Shown here in pieces: positions 54,565-62,696 of a DNA stretch of 64,000 nucleotides. Origin of the DNA: Solirubrobacter soli DSM 22325 (GTDB lineage: Bacteria; Actinomycetota; Thermoleophilia; Solirubrobacterales; Solirubrobacteraceae). Every line of letters starts with the position of its first letter. The first letter of the stretch is position 1. Below the pieces are notes generated by a model. The model did no database searches. It was not told the origin of the DNA and worked only from the letters and a program-made list of their open reading frames with translations. The position numbers were made by a program, and so were the translations under genes. The stretch spans positions 310,001 through 374,000 of the forward strand of contig NZ_AUIK01000010.1 in the NCBI RefSeq assembly GCF_000423665.1. The letters are read 5' to 3'.

Positions 54565-55406
54565 CGTGCCACCACCTCCCGTTCGGACGCGCGCAGGGCC
54601 GCCATCGCGCGCGGCACCATCTCGTGGGCGGCGTGCGAGTGGCGCGAGAGCTCCACCGCGACCATGCCCCCGTAGCCGACCTCGGTCAGCACCGCGAGCG
54701 CCTCGTCGAGGTCCAGCTCGCCCGCGCCGAACTCCAGGTGCTCGTGAACGCCGCGCCGCATGTCCTCGATGTGGACGTGCGCGAGCGTGGCCGCACCGCG
54801 CCGCACGCACTCGGTGACCGACATCGGCTCGAGGCAGATGATGTGGCCGATGTCGAGCGTCAGGCCCAGCGCCGGCGGGTGACCGAGGCGCTCGGCGAGC
54901 AGCTCGTAGTCGGCCAGCGTCTCGACCAGCATCCCGGGCTCGGGCTCGAAGGCGAGCGTGATGCCGTTGTCGGCGGCGTGCGTCAGGACTCGCTCGCAGC
55001 CGTCGACCAGGAGATCCCAGGCGAGCTCACGCGGCTCGTGCTCCGGCGCGGCGCCCGACCACATCGAGACGACCGGGGCGCCGAGCTCGGCCGCGACGTC
55101 GACCGCCGTGCAGAGCAGGTCCACCCGCCGCTGGCGCCCGTCGCTCACGAGCGTCGGGAAGTGCTTGCGTCGCGGGTCGAGCACGAAACGCGCACCCGTC
55201 TCCACGACCACGTCCAACCCGAGCGCATCGAGCTCGTTGCGCAGCCGCGCCGCCCGGGCGCGCATCCGCGGCGCGAACGGGTCGAAGTGGATGTGGTCCA
55301 GCGTCAGCGCGACGCCGGAGTACCTGTTCTCCGCGAGCAACTCGAGCGCGTGCTCGAGGCGATGATCCGACAATCCGTTCGAGACATACCCGAAGCGCAG
55401 GCTCAC
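54561..55406 (-). CDS. Sugar phosphate isomerase/epimerase within the Ebo cluster
   Basis: 281 residues from GTG 55406 with GGGGGAAG upstream. TIM barrel of the AP-endonuclease-2 type: RFGYVSNGLSDHRLEHAL, LAFEPEPGMLVE, LGLTLDIGHIICLEP, AHVHIEDMRRG and MVAVELSRHSH supply the metal residues. It differs from EboE and is an added gene relative to the classical ebo set. Coupled to eboA by GTGA overlap, so it belongs to the pathway. It may process the cyclitol or sugar headgroup made by the inositol-phosphate synthase upstream. Confidence 0.85.
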   Translation of the reverse strand: MSLRFGYVSNGLSDHRLEHALELLAENRYSGVALTLDHIHFDPFAPRMRARAARLRNELDALGLDVVVETGARFVLDPRRKHFPTLVSDGRQRRVDLLCTAVDVAAELGAPVVSMWSGAAPEHEPRELAWDLLVDGCERVLTHAADNGITLAFEPEPGMLVETLADYELLAERLGHPPALGLTLDIGHIICLEPMSVTECVRRGAATLAHVHIEDMRRGVHEHLEFGAGELDLDEALAVLTEVGYGGMVAVELSRHSHAAHEMVPRAMAALRASEREVVAR

Positions 55407-55446
55407 GATCGGCTTCCCCCCTCCGCGACGTGACCAGCGTCGCGCG

Positions 55447-56322
55447 TCAAGTGACAGCTCTCTTTTTTGCGGCCTTGCGGGCGATCGGCCACAACGTGGC
55501 CACGCCCGCGGCCGGCACGATAGCTCCGGAACCGGCCAACAGACCGGCCTCCAGTGGGATCAAACCCAGGATCCCCGCGCCCACCGCGCGCTGCATGCGC
55601 GCGGGCGAGGGATCGGCGACCGCGTCGGCGTGCGCGCGGCCGACGATGCCCGCGTAGGCGCCGACGAGCCCGAGCGCGGCGGCGCGGCCCAGGCGGGGCG
55701 CGCGGCGGCTCAGCAGCGCACCCGCGGCGGCGACCCCCAGCGTCGCGACCAGCGCGCGCTTGGGCACGGCCGGGTCACCGCCGGTGACCTCGCGGCGCGA
55801 GACCTCCGTGACCACCGCGATGTGCGCGGCGACGACGGCCGCGGCCGGGACCGCCGCGGCGGCACCGTGCGCGCCCGCGCCCATCATCACGTCCAGCCCG
55901 CGACAGGCGGACATCGAGGCGCTCGCGATCGGCTGCGACTTGAGCGTCAGGTCATAGCCCCAGACCGCGGCGGCGAGCGGAGCCGTCACCGCGAGCGCGC
56001 GGGGACCGTCCGCGGCGACCGACAGCGCCGCGGCGCCGAGCGTCAGCGCGCCCGCGAGCCCGAGCGCGAACCCCGGGGTGACCCGCCCCGACGGGATCGG
56101 CCGACCCGGCCGCTCCACGGCGTCGATCTCGCGGTCGGCGTAGTCGTTGAGCGCCATCCCCGCCAAGTACATGCAGGAGGAGGCGGCGACCAGCCCCGCG
56201 GTGCGCGGCAGGTCGCGCACCTGGCCCGACACGGCGGCCCCGACGAGCACGTCGCCGGGAACGCTCAACACCGCCGGCAGGCGGACCAGCTCCGCCACAT
56301 CCGCCGGCGCCGGAAGACTCAT
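55447..56322 (-). CDS. eboC: EboC-like UbiA-family prenyltransferase
   Basis: 291 residues, seven to nine membrane helices. UbiA signature NDYADREIDAVERPGRPIPSG carries the first Asp-rich motif; the second is WGYDLTLKSQPIAS. It likely attaches an isoprenoid to a small hydroxylated acceptor at the membrane, as EboC is proposed to do. ATG overlaps the stop of the inositol-phosphate synthase (ATGA), linking the cyclase and the prenyltransferase directly. Confidence 0.87.
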   Translation of the reverse strand: MSLPAPADVAELVRLPAVLSVPGDVLVGAAVSGQVRDLPRTAGLVAASSCMYLAGMALNDYADREIDAVERPGRPIPSGRVTPGFALGLAGALTLGAAALSVAADGPRALAVTAPLAAAVWGYDLTLKSQPIASASMSACRGLDVMMGAGAHGAAAAVPAAAVVAAHIAVVTEVSRREVTGGDPAVPKRALVATLGVAAAGALLSRRAPRLGRAAALGLVGAYAGIVGRAHADAVADPSPARMQRAVGAGILGLIPLEAGLLAGSGAIVPAAGVATLWPIARKAAKKRAVT

Positions 56323-57482
56323 GCGGCGACTTTCTGGAGCACCCAGCGCTCCAACATCTCGAATTGCTTGTGCAGCTCGTGCTCACCGGTTCGGACCGGG
56401 TCCTTGAAGAAGAACGCGAGGTTGACCATCGGGCCCGCCTCCCGGCGCTCGAGCGCGAGCGCCGCCAGCCGGATCAGGTCGAGCAGCAGCGGCGCCGCCA
56501 GCGCCGAGTCGCAGCCCTCCCACGTGAACTGCAGCTTCATCCGGATGCCGAGGAAGCCTTCGAAGACGATGTGATCCCAGGCGGTCTTCCACTCGCCCAT
56601 GTCGCGCACGTCCTCGATGTGGATCGGCGCCTCGACCGGGTAGCCGAGGATCTCCTCGAGCAAGCGGCCCTTGGAGTCGAGCTTGGACTGGGCGCGCGCC
56701 GGATCGGCCAGGGCCGCGCCGTCACCGCCGCCGAGGATGTTCATGCCAGACCACGAGCGCACCTTCAGCGCGCGGGCGGCGAACGCGGGCGCCAGCGCCG
56801 ACTTCATGAACGTCTCGCCGGTCTTGCCGTCCGAGCCTGCCAGCGGCACCTCGTGGGCCTCGGCCAGCGCCTCGATCGCGGGCAGCCGCGCGCCGACGGA
56901 CGGCGTGAAGTCCACGAACGCGCACCCGGTCTCGATCGCCGCGAGCGCGTACAGCGCGCTCGGCGGGAGGATCCCGAGGTTCTGGTCGAGCGCGTCCATC
57001 AGCGCGCGCGGGTCCGCGTGGGCCGGATGCGGCTCCACGGGCGCCTCGGTCGAGGAGACGTTGACGACGACCACTCGCGAGAGGTCGTGGCGGGTGCGGA
57101 AGGCGTTGAGGTCGGTGACGATGCGGGCGAGCGCGGCCTGCGGCTCCATCCGCGCCTCGCGACCGGTGATCCCGGGACGCTGCTCGGACTCGGCCGCCTC
57201 GAGGGCGCCGGCGAGCGCTCCAGGCAGTCCGACCGGCAACACGCCGTCGTCCACCAGGCGTGACGCGCGGACCGCCAAGGGCGTCTCGACGACGTCGTGG
57301 CCGCCGAAGACCAGATCACCGAGAGACGGCAGTCCGGCGTCCGTGAACGGCGCGCGCATCGTGACGAGCCCGGTCGGCTCCGCGAGACCCGCGGCGACCG
57401 CCGCCGCGCCCGTCATCGCGGTCGTCGCGACCGACCCACGGCCCCCGACGAGCCACACCCCCACGCGGCTTTCTGTGTTCAT
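56319..57482 (-). CDS. Inositol-3-phosphate synthase family cyclase
   Basis: 387 residues. Converts glucose-6-phosphate to myo-inositol phosphate in the known family, using NAD. Seen: VWLVGGRGSVATTAMTGAAA, VVVNVSSTEAP, FVDFTPS, PLAGSDGKTGETFMKS, WSGMNILGGGDG, HIEDVRDMGEW and FTWEGCDSALAAPLLLDL. First gene of the Ebo operon and translationally coupled to eboC. Classical ebo clusters use EboD, a dehydroquinate-synthase-like cyclase; none is seen here. A related cyclitol product is a reasonable inference. Confidence 0.88.
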   Translation of the reverse strand: MNTESRVGVWLVGGRGSVATTAMTGAAAVAAGLAEPTGLVTMRAPFTDAGLPSLGDLVFGGHDVVETPLAVRASRLVDDGVLPVGLPGALAGALEAAESEQRPGITGREARMEPQAALARIVTDLNAFRTRHDLSRVVVVNVSSTEAPVEPHPAHADPRALMDALDQNLGILPPSALYALAAIETGCAFVDFTPSVGARLPAIEALAEAHEVPLAGSDGKTGETFMKSALAPAFAARALKVRSWSGMNILGGGDGAALADPARAQSKLDSKGRLLEEILGYPVEAPIHIEDVRDMGEWKTAWDHIVFEGFLGIRMKLQFTWEGCDSALAAPLLLDLIRLAALALERREAGPMVNLAFFFKDPVRTGEHELHKQFEMLERWVLQKVAA

Positions 57483-57583
57483 TCCCTCGGACCCTCCGAC
57501 ACCGCACGAGCGTAGCGTCGTGCCTCTCCACGGCTCATCGATTGCACTTTATGCTGGTTGTCAAGACCAAGTCTGATTGTTGG

Positions 57584-58327
57584 ATGGCAAAACAAATCTT
57601 TCGACTAGTTCCCATTGTGATAGCGGTCGTCGTTTCGTTCGCGTGCGGCGGCGAGCGTTCGATCGCCACCTCGGCGCCGAAGCCGTTCCGCGCGCTGGTG
57701 TTCACGAAGACGACCGGCTACCGCCACGACTCGATCCCCGCCGGGGTCGCGGCCATCAGGCGCCTCGCGTCCCGGCATGCCTTCCAAGTGGATACGACGA
57801 GCGACGCGCGGAAGTTCACCGCCCGCTCACTGCGTCGATACGACGTCGTCATCTTCCTCTCCACGACCGGCACCCCGATCAAGGATGAGACGCAGCGGTC
57901 CGCTTTTGTGTCGTACATCCGCCGAGGGGGCGGATTCCTCGGTGTGCACGCCGCGTCCGACACCCGTGGGGACTGGCCCTGGTACGAGGGCCTGGTGGGC
58001 GCGCGCTTCAAGCGCCACGACCGTGGGATCACGCGTCGCGCCGTGCAGCTGGTCGACACGACGAGCGCCGCCACTCGCGGTCTCCCGAATCCGTGGGAGC
58101 GCACCGACGAGTGGTACGAGTTCCGCTCCCAGCCCCAAGCGCACCTGCTCGCCCGCCTCGACGAGTCGCGTCCGCTCGCCTGGTGTCACCGCTACGATGG
58201 CGGCCGCTCGGTGTACACCGCAATGGGTCATACGAAGGAGTCCTACGCCGAGCCTCGCTTCGTTCGCCACCTCCTCGGGGCGATCGAGATGGCCGCGGGC
58301 CGCGCGAGGTTCGACTGTGCGGCGTGA
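57584..58327 (+). CDS. ThuA-domain protein, probable lipoprotein
   Basis: 247 residues from ATG 57584; in-frame ATGs at 57542 and 57551 are possible but lack support. N-terminus hydrophobic with a cysteine near residue 21 (SFACGGE), a weak lipobox. ThuA domain: ALVFTKTTGYRHDSIPAGV, GGGFLGVHAASDT, EWYEFRSQP and TAMGHTKESY. ThuA proteins are tied to utilisation of trehalose and related disaccharides through 3-keto sugars; the biochemical role remains unsettled. The third ThuA protein of the window and the only single-domain one. Confidence 0.82.
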   Translation: MAKQIFRLVPIVIAVVVSFACGGERSIATSAPKPFRALVFTKTTGYRHDSIPAGVAAIRRLASRHAFQVDTTSDARKFTARSLRRYDVVIFLSTTGTPIKDETQRSAFVSYIRRGGGFLGVHAASDTRGDWPWYEGLVGARFKRHDRGITRRAVQLVDTTSAATRGLPNPWERTDEWYEFRSQPQAHLLARLDESRPLAWCHRYDGGRSVYTAMGHTKESYAEPRFVRHLLGAIEMAAGRARFDCAA

Positions 58328-59252
58328 GCGCCTCGCGCGCGCGTGCGTGCTCGCCACATTGGCGCTCAGCGCGTGCGGCGGCAGCGACCCCGAGCCCGCC
58401 GCGCCGACGGACACGACCGCACCGGCGGAGACCGCCACCGAGGCGCCGGCGGTCGAGACCGCGCCGCCCGACACCGGCGCGAGCGACGGCTCGAGCCCCG
58501 CGATCAACTCGGTCACGGTCGACCCGGGCGACGGCACGATCATGATCGGGTCCGGCCCGGCGCTGTACCGGATCAAGCCAGGCGCGAAGGACGCCGAGAA
58601 GCTCACCGGCACGGTCGACGGCGGCACCGTCTCCGGCAACCTCGTCGTGCGCTTCAAGGGCCCGAACGACCTGCTCGCCTCGGGCCACCCGCTCCAGGGC
58701 CAGCTGCCGGAGAACCTCGGCCTGATCCACTCCGCCGACCACGGCGAGACGTGGGACCGCGTCCAGGGCCCGGAGGCCGACTACCACGAGCTCGAGATCG
58801 CCGGCAAGAAGATCATCGGCGTCAATGCCGAGTCGCCCGACATCCAGGTCTCGAGCGACGGCGGCGCCACGTGGGAGACGCGCACGCCGCCGGCCGCGCC
58901 GATCGACGTCGTCGTCAACCCCGGCGACCCCAACCAGTGGGCCGTCTCGACCGAGCAGGGCACGTTCATCTCCGCGAACGCCGGCCAGTCCTGGCGCCCG
59001 CGCGACACGACGTTCGGCGCACGGCTGGCCTGGCCGAGCAAGGACGCCCTGTTCAGCGTCGACCGCAACGGCAAGGTCCGGGTCAGCCCGGACGGCGGGC
59101 GCAAGTGGGAGGACCGGGGCGAAGTGGGCGGCCTCCCCTCCGAAGTTGCGGTCGGGCGTCAGAACGAGGTGCTCGCGGCCGTTGTCGGAGGGAAGATCCG
59201 ACGCACGAAGGACGGCGGACGTACCTGGTCAACAGTCGCGACTTTGCGCTGA
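58317..59252 (+). CDS. BNR-repeat beta-propeller lipoprotein
   Basis: 311 residues from GTG 58317, overlapping the ThuA gene by eleven bases. Lipobox LSAC at residues 17-20, then a threonine/proline/alanine-rich linker and a beta-propeller with repeated Asp-box-like strings: HSADHGETWD, SSDGGATWE, SPDGGRKWE, TKDGGRTWS. Such propellers occur in sialidase-like and photosystem-assembly-like proteins; no catalytic residues were recognised. Possibly a surface sugar-binding partner of the ThuA lipoprotein. Confidence 0.8.
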   Translation: MRRERLARACVLATLALSACGGSDPEPAAPTDTTAPAETATEAPAVETAPPDTGASDGSSPAINSVTVDPGDGTIMIGSGPALYRIKPGAKDAEKLTGTVDGGTVSGNLVVRFKGPNDLLASGHPLQGQLPENLGLIHSADHGETWDRVQGPEADYHELEIAGKKIIGVNAESPDIQVSSDGGATWETRTPPAAPIDVVVNPGDPNQWAVSTEQGTFISANAGQSWRPRDTTFGARLAWPSKDALFSVDRNGKVRVSPDGGRKWEDRGEVGGLPSEVAVGRQNEVLAAVVGGKIRRTKDGGRTWSTVATLR

Positions 59253-59357
59253 GGCTCGACCAAAAGCGGATTGACTTCGCTCCGAAAGTTCTAATAGTCT
59301 TCTCATCGGGTTGTCATCGACCTCGCCGGTTCGAGGTCACCGAAGAGGAGGAAGCAA

Positions 59358-61208
59358 GTGAAGGGAATCTCCCGGCGCACGCGTGCGTGCGCCGTCGTCG
59401 CCGCGACGTCCGTCGCGGTGCTCGCCGGGTCTTCGGCCGCGAATGCGCAGCGGCCTGAGAAGACCGGCAACGGCATCCCCGCCGGCCAGGCCAGCACGCA
59501 GATGTTCAACTACGGCGGCTACCTGAACAACGGCGGCAACACGGGCGCGGCGAACCCGATCACCGGCGTCTCGGCGGCGTGCGCGACCTCGACGACGGCC
59601 GCGTGCCGGCTCGAGCGCCTCGAGGGCCTGTTCGCGTTCTTCCAGAAGAAGGGCTGGACGAACATCGAGCTCTTCGCGCACTCCGGCTTCCCGGCCCAGA
59701 ACGACATCCCGGGCCTGGTCGCCTACCGCGCGCTGCTGGACAAGTACGGCCTGCACGCCGCGGGCTGGCACGGCACCGTGACCGACGTCGGCCCGGCCTG
59801 GACCGAGCGCATCGCCGCGGCCAAGATCCTCGGCGCCGACTACATCGGCTCGGGCGGCGTCGCCAACCCGGGCATCGGCACCTACGACTCGACGCTCCGC
59901 ACCGCTGAGACGCTGAACCGCCTCGGCAAGGAGTCCGTCGAGTCCGGCGTCGGCCCGGTCTACATCCACAACCACACGGGCGAGTTCGACGCCAAGTACG
60001 TCGACAACGGCGTCCTGAAGTCGGCCTGGCAGATCCTGATGGACCGCACCGACGCCCGCTACGTGCAGGCCGAGATCGACGTCTTTTGGTCGTCGGACGC
60101 GTTCAACGACACGACCGGCAACGCGACCGCGGCGCTGATCAACGCGAACCCGACCCGCGTGAAGATGCTGCACATCAAGGACGGCATCAACATCGTCGGC
60201 GACGTCAGCCCGACCAACAGCCGCACCGGCTCCCCGCGCCCGACGGGCACCGGCGAGCTCGACTTCCGTCCGATCTTCACCGCCGCGAAGAACCGGGCGC
60301 AGTACTACCACCACGAGCACGACGGCGGCACGATCACCGACGCCGACACGTCCTTCACGAACCTGTCGCCGATCGGCGCCTCGATCGCTCCGGCCGTCCT
60401 CGGCCTGCCGACGAGCTTCCCGACGGTCGCCGCCGGCACCCCGGCCGCCGAGAACGCGGTCGACGTGAAGATCACCAACACGGGCCAGGCCCCGCTGACG
60501 ATCACGGCCAACTCGATCGCCACGACGGCCCAGGGCAGCACCGATCCGGGCGACTTCGCGATCGTCTCGAGCACCTGCGTCAACGCGACGCTGCCCGCCG
60601 GCGACCCGAACGCCACCCCCGCCGTCCCGCGCGGCAGCTGCACGGTCAAGGTCGGCTTCAAGCCCACCAAGACCAACTTCCGCTCGGTCGCCCTGCTGCG
60701 CATCACCTCCAACGCCGATGACGCGACGGAGTCGATCCTCCTGACGGGCGCGAGCACCTCGAGCGCCATCGGCGGCATCGGCGGCACGGTCGCCTCGTCG
60801 CTGGCACTCACGCTCGGCGGCACGGGCAGCTTCGGCGCCTTCACGCCCGCCGTCGCCCGCAACTACGACACCGCCGTGGGCGCGTCGGTCGTCAGCACCG
60901 CCGCGGACGCGACGCTCTCGGTCACCGATCCGAGCACGACCGCCACCGGTCACCTGGTCAACGGCACGTTCGCGCTGCCGGCGGCCCTGCAGGTCCGCGC
61001 GGCCAACACCGCCACCCCGAACCCGGCGTACGCGCCGCTGAGCGAGACGGCCAACACGCCGCTCAACCTGCTCACGTACACCGGCCCGACCGCGGGCGCG
61101 GACGTCGTCACGATCGGCTTCCGCCAGGCGATCGGCGCCACCGACACCCTCCGTGCCGGTAGCTACAGCAAGACGCTCACCTTCACGGTGAGCACCACCA
61201 CTCCGTAA
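59358..61208 (+). CDS. Secreted TIM-barrel isomerase-like protein with C-terminal beta domains
   Basis: 616 residues from GTG 59358 with GAGGAGGAAG upstream. Signal peptide about 1-30 (AVVAATSVAVLAGSSAANA). Residues about 35-330 are an AP-endonuclease-2/xylose-isomerase-like barrel: IELFAHSGFPAQNDIPG, AAGWHGTVTDVG, VYIHNHTGEFD, AEIDVFW, MLHIKDGINI and QYYHHEHDGG carry predicted metal ligands. Next comes a choice-of-anchor/Hydin-like Ig domain with two cysteines, then the domain ending TVSTTTP shared with the second ThuA protein. An isomerase of this family outside the cell is unusual and suggests sugar conversion at the surface. Confidence 0.85.
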   Translation: MKGISRRTRACAVVAATSVAVLAGSSAANAQRPEKTGNGIPAGQASTQMFNYGGYLNNGGNTGAANPITGVSAACATSTTAACRLERLEGLFAFFQKKGWTNIELFAHSGFPAQNDIPGLVAYRALLDKYGLHAAGWHGTVTDVGPAWTERIAAAKILGADYIGSGGVANPGIGTYDSTLRTAETLNRLGKESVESGVGPVYIHNHTGEFDAKYVDNGVLKSAWQILMDRTDARYVQAEIDVFWSSDAFNDTTGNATAALINANPTRVKMLHIKDGINIVGDVSPTNSRTGSPRPTGTGELDFRPIFTAAKNRAQYYHHEHDGGTITDADTSFTNLSPIGASIAPAVLGLPTSFPTVAAGTPAAENAVDVKITNTGQAPLTITANSIATTAQGSTDPGDFAIVSSTCVNATLPAGDPNATPAVPRGSCTVKVGFKPTKTNFRSVALLRITSNADDATESILLTGASTSSAIGGIGGTVASSLALTLGGTGSFGAFTPAVARNYDTAVGASVVSTAADATLSVTDPSTTATGHLVNGTFALPAALQVRAANTATPNPAYAPLSETANTPLNLLTYTGPTAGADVVTIGFRQAIGATDTLRAGSYSKTLTFTVSTTTP

Positions 61209-61224
61209 GCAAGGGGTCCGTACC

Positions 61225-61262
61225 CGGGGGCGTCGGCCGCTTACGCGCGGCCGGCGCCCCCG
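61225..61262 (+). terminator. Strong terminator hairpin
   Basis: A 16-bp stem with one G-T pair (61225-61240 with 61247-61262, loop TTACGC), followed by GTGCTCTTT, after the secreted isomerase gene. Confidence 0.8.
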
Positions 61263-61281
61263 TGCTCTTTCCGAGGGACAC

Positions 61282-61908
61282 ATGAGATCGTTGTTTGCCG
61301 TCGCCGGGCTCGCGCTCCTGCTGCTCGCGGGCTGCGGCTCAGAGAAGCGGGCCGAGCCCACCCCGACCGCCACCGCGACGCCGCCGCCGGCGCGGGCCGA
61401 GGACCCCGACCTGGCGGGGTACTCGCAGGGCGTCAAGGACTACTACGTCGAGGTCCACGACGAGCCCACGGGCGACGAGCACGCCGACGTCGAGGCGGAG
61501 TACCACCAGCCGCCCAAGCCCGCCGAGGCGGGGCTCGGCGACGCGATCACGCTCACCGGCGTGAACATCGGCATCCGCCAGAAGGTGACCGTGACCAAGG
61601 TCGACCGCGCGGGCGATTACACCGCCGTGCACCTGAGGCTCGAGAACACGGGCATCACGGTCTACGAGGCGCCGCTGCGCAACGCGAGCGTGACGTACGC
61701 GGACGGCGATCCCGTGGGGGTCGAGGAGGGCGCCAGCGCGGCCTGCTCGAAGGGCATGGACGCCGATCCCTGGCGGCTCGACGTCGGCCGCACGAAGACC
61801 GGCTGCCTGCTCTTCCCCTCGCACGGCGAGCTGCCGCCCGACCGCTTCCAGCTCGCGCTCGAGATCGTGCCCACCAACGCGGGCGGGATCTGGAACCTGG
61901 GCGCGTAG
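61282..61908 (+). CDS. Lipoprotein of unknown function
   Basis: 208 residues. Signal 1-17 with lipobox LLAGC, a threonine/alanine/proline linker, an acidic segment and a C-terminal Ig-like domain (TVTKVDRAGDYTAVHLRLEN, two cysteines at ASAACSKG and KTGCLLFP) resembling the DUF4352 type, small beta-domain proteins on bacterial surfaces. No catalytic features seen. It converges on the cyclophilin gene with five bases between stops. Confidence 0.7.
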   Translation: MRSLFAVAGLALLLLAGCGSEKRAEPTPTATATPPPARAEDPDLAGYSQGVKDYYVEVHDEPTGDEHADVEAEYHQPPKPAEAGLGDAITLTGVNIGIRQKVTVTKVDRAGDYTAVHLRLENTGITVYEAPLRNASVTYADGDPVGVEEGASAACSKGMDADPWRLDVGRTKTGCLLFPSHGELPPDRFQLALEIVPTNAGGIWNLGA

Positions 61909-61913
61909 GGTGC

Positions 61914-62618
61914 TCAGGCCTCGGCCACGGTGATCGACTCGATCAGCACCGGGTCGTCCGGGAAGTCCGTCCGCGGGTCGGTGACGATCGCGCCGATCTT
62001 GTCGGCCACGTCCATCCCGGACGTGACCTTGCCGAGCAGCGCGTAGTCCGGCGTGAGCTGCTCCGCGTCCGGACCGGTGACGACGAAGAACTGCGACCCG
62101 GAGGTGCCCGCGGGCTCCTGGCCGGTCTTGGCCATCGCCACCACGTACTTGTCGTACTTGAGGTCCTTGGGCGGCGCCTCTTCGATCGTGTAGCCGGGGC
62201 CGCCCTCGCCCGTGCCCTGCGGGTCGCCGCCCTGAAAGACGAAGCCGGGGACGATCCGGTGGATCAGCAGCCCGTTGTAGAAGCCCTGGTCGGCCAGGTA
62301 CTTGAACGACCCACCGGTCTTCGGCGCCCGCTCGGAGTCGAGCGTGATCTGAAACGTGCCGCAATTGGTCTTGACGGTCGCGACGTAGGTGCGCGAGGCG
62401 TCGAGCTCCTCGTCGGGCTTGGCGAGCTTGTCGCGCGTCTGCTTGCCGGGATCGGCGGCGCGCGCGCACTTGTTGCCGTCGGTGTCCGCGTTCGCCGCGG
62501 CGGTGATCTCCGGGTTCGGCGTGGCGGTCGGCTTGGGCTTGTCCGACCCCCCGCACGCGGTGAGCAGCAGGGCGAGGCACGCGGAAGCGACGGCGAAGGA
62601 CCTGGACACGGCGGGCAA
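61914..62618 (-). CDS. Cyclophilin-type peptidyl-prolyl isomerase, lipoprotein
   Basis: 234 residues. Lipobox LLTAC at about residues 18-22, a 50-residue linker, then a cyclophilin domain with GFYNGLLIHRIVPGFVFQGGDPQGTGEGGPGY, GTSGSQFFVVTGP and LGKVTSGMDV. Active-site Arg and Phe of the family (RIVPGF, SQFFV) are present. A surface folding catalyst for exported proteins, which are abundant in this window. An alternative start two codons in is possible. Confidence 0.88.
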   Translation of the reverse strand: MPAVSRSFAVASACLALLLTACGGSDKPKPTATPNPEITAAANADTDGNKCARAADPGKQTRDKLAKPDEELDASRTYVATVKTNCGTFQITLDSERAPKTGGSFKYLADQGFYNGLLIHRIVPGFVFQGGDPQGTGEGGPGYTIEEAPPKDLKYDKYVVAMAKTGQEPAGTSGSQFFVVTGPDAEQLTPDYALLGKVTSGMDVADKIGAIVTDPRTDFPDDPVLIESITVAEA

Positions 62619-62696
62619 GGATAGTTCTCGCGCCTTCCCAGGAAGCTCTCAGGGACCTCCGAGTCATCTCTTAGGGCGCGAACCGATGCTGGCCCC

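Noticed and set aside
57542..57583. Upstream ATG start of the ThuA lipoprotein
   Set aside because: Adds a charged segment before the signal peptide and overlaps a likely promoter or operator region.
59337..61436. 699-codon minus-strand frame over the secreted isomerase
   Set aside because: Arg/Gly-rich shadow; crosses a strong terminator and a second real gene.
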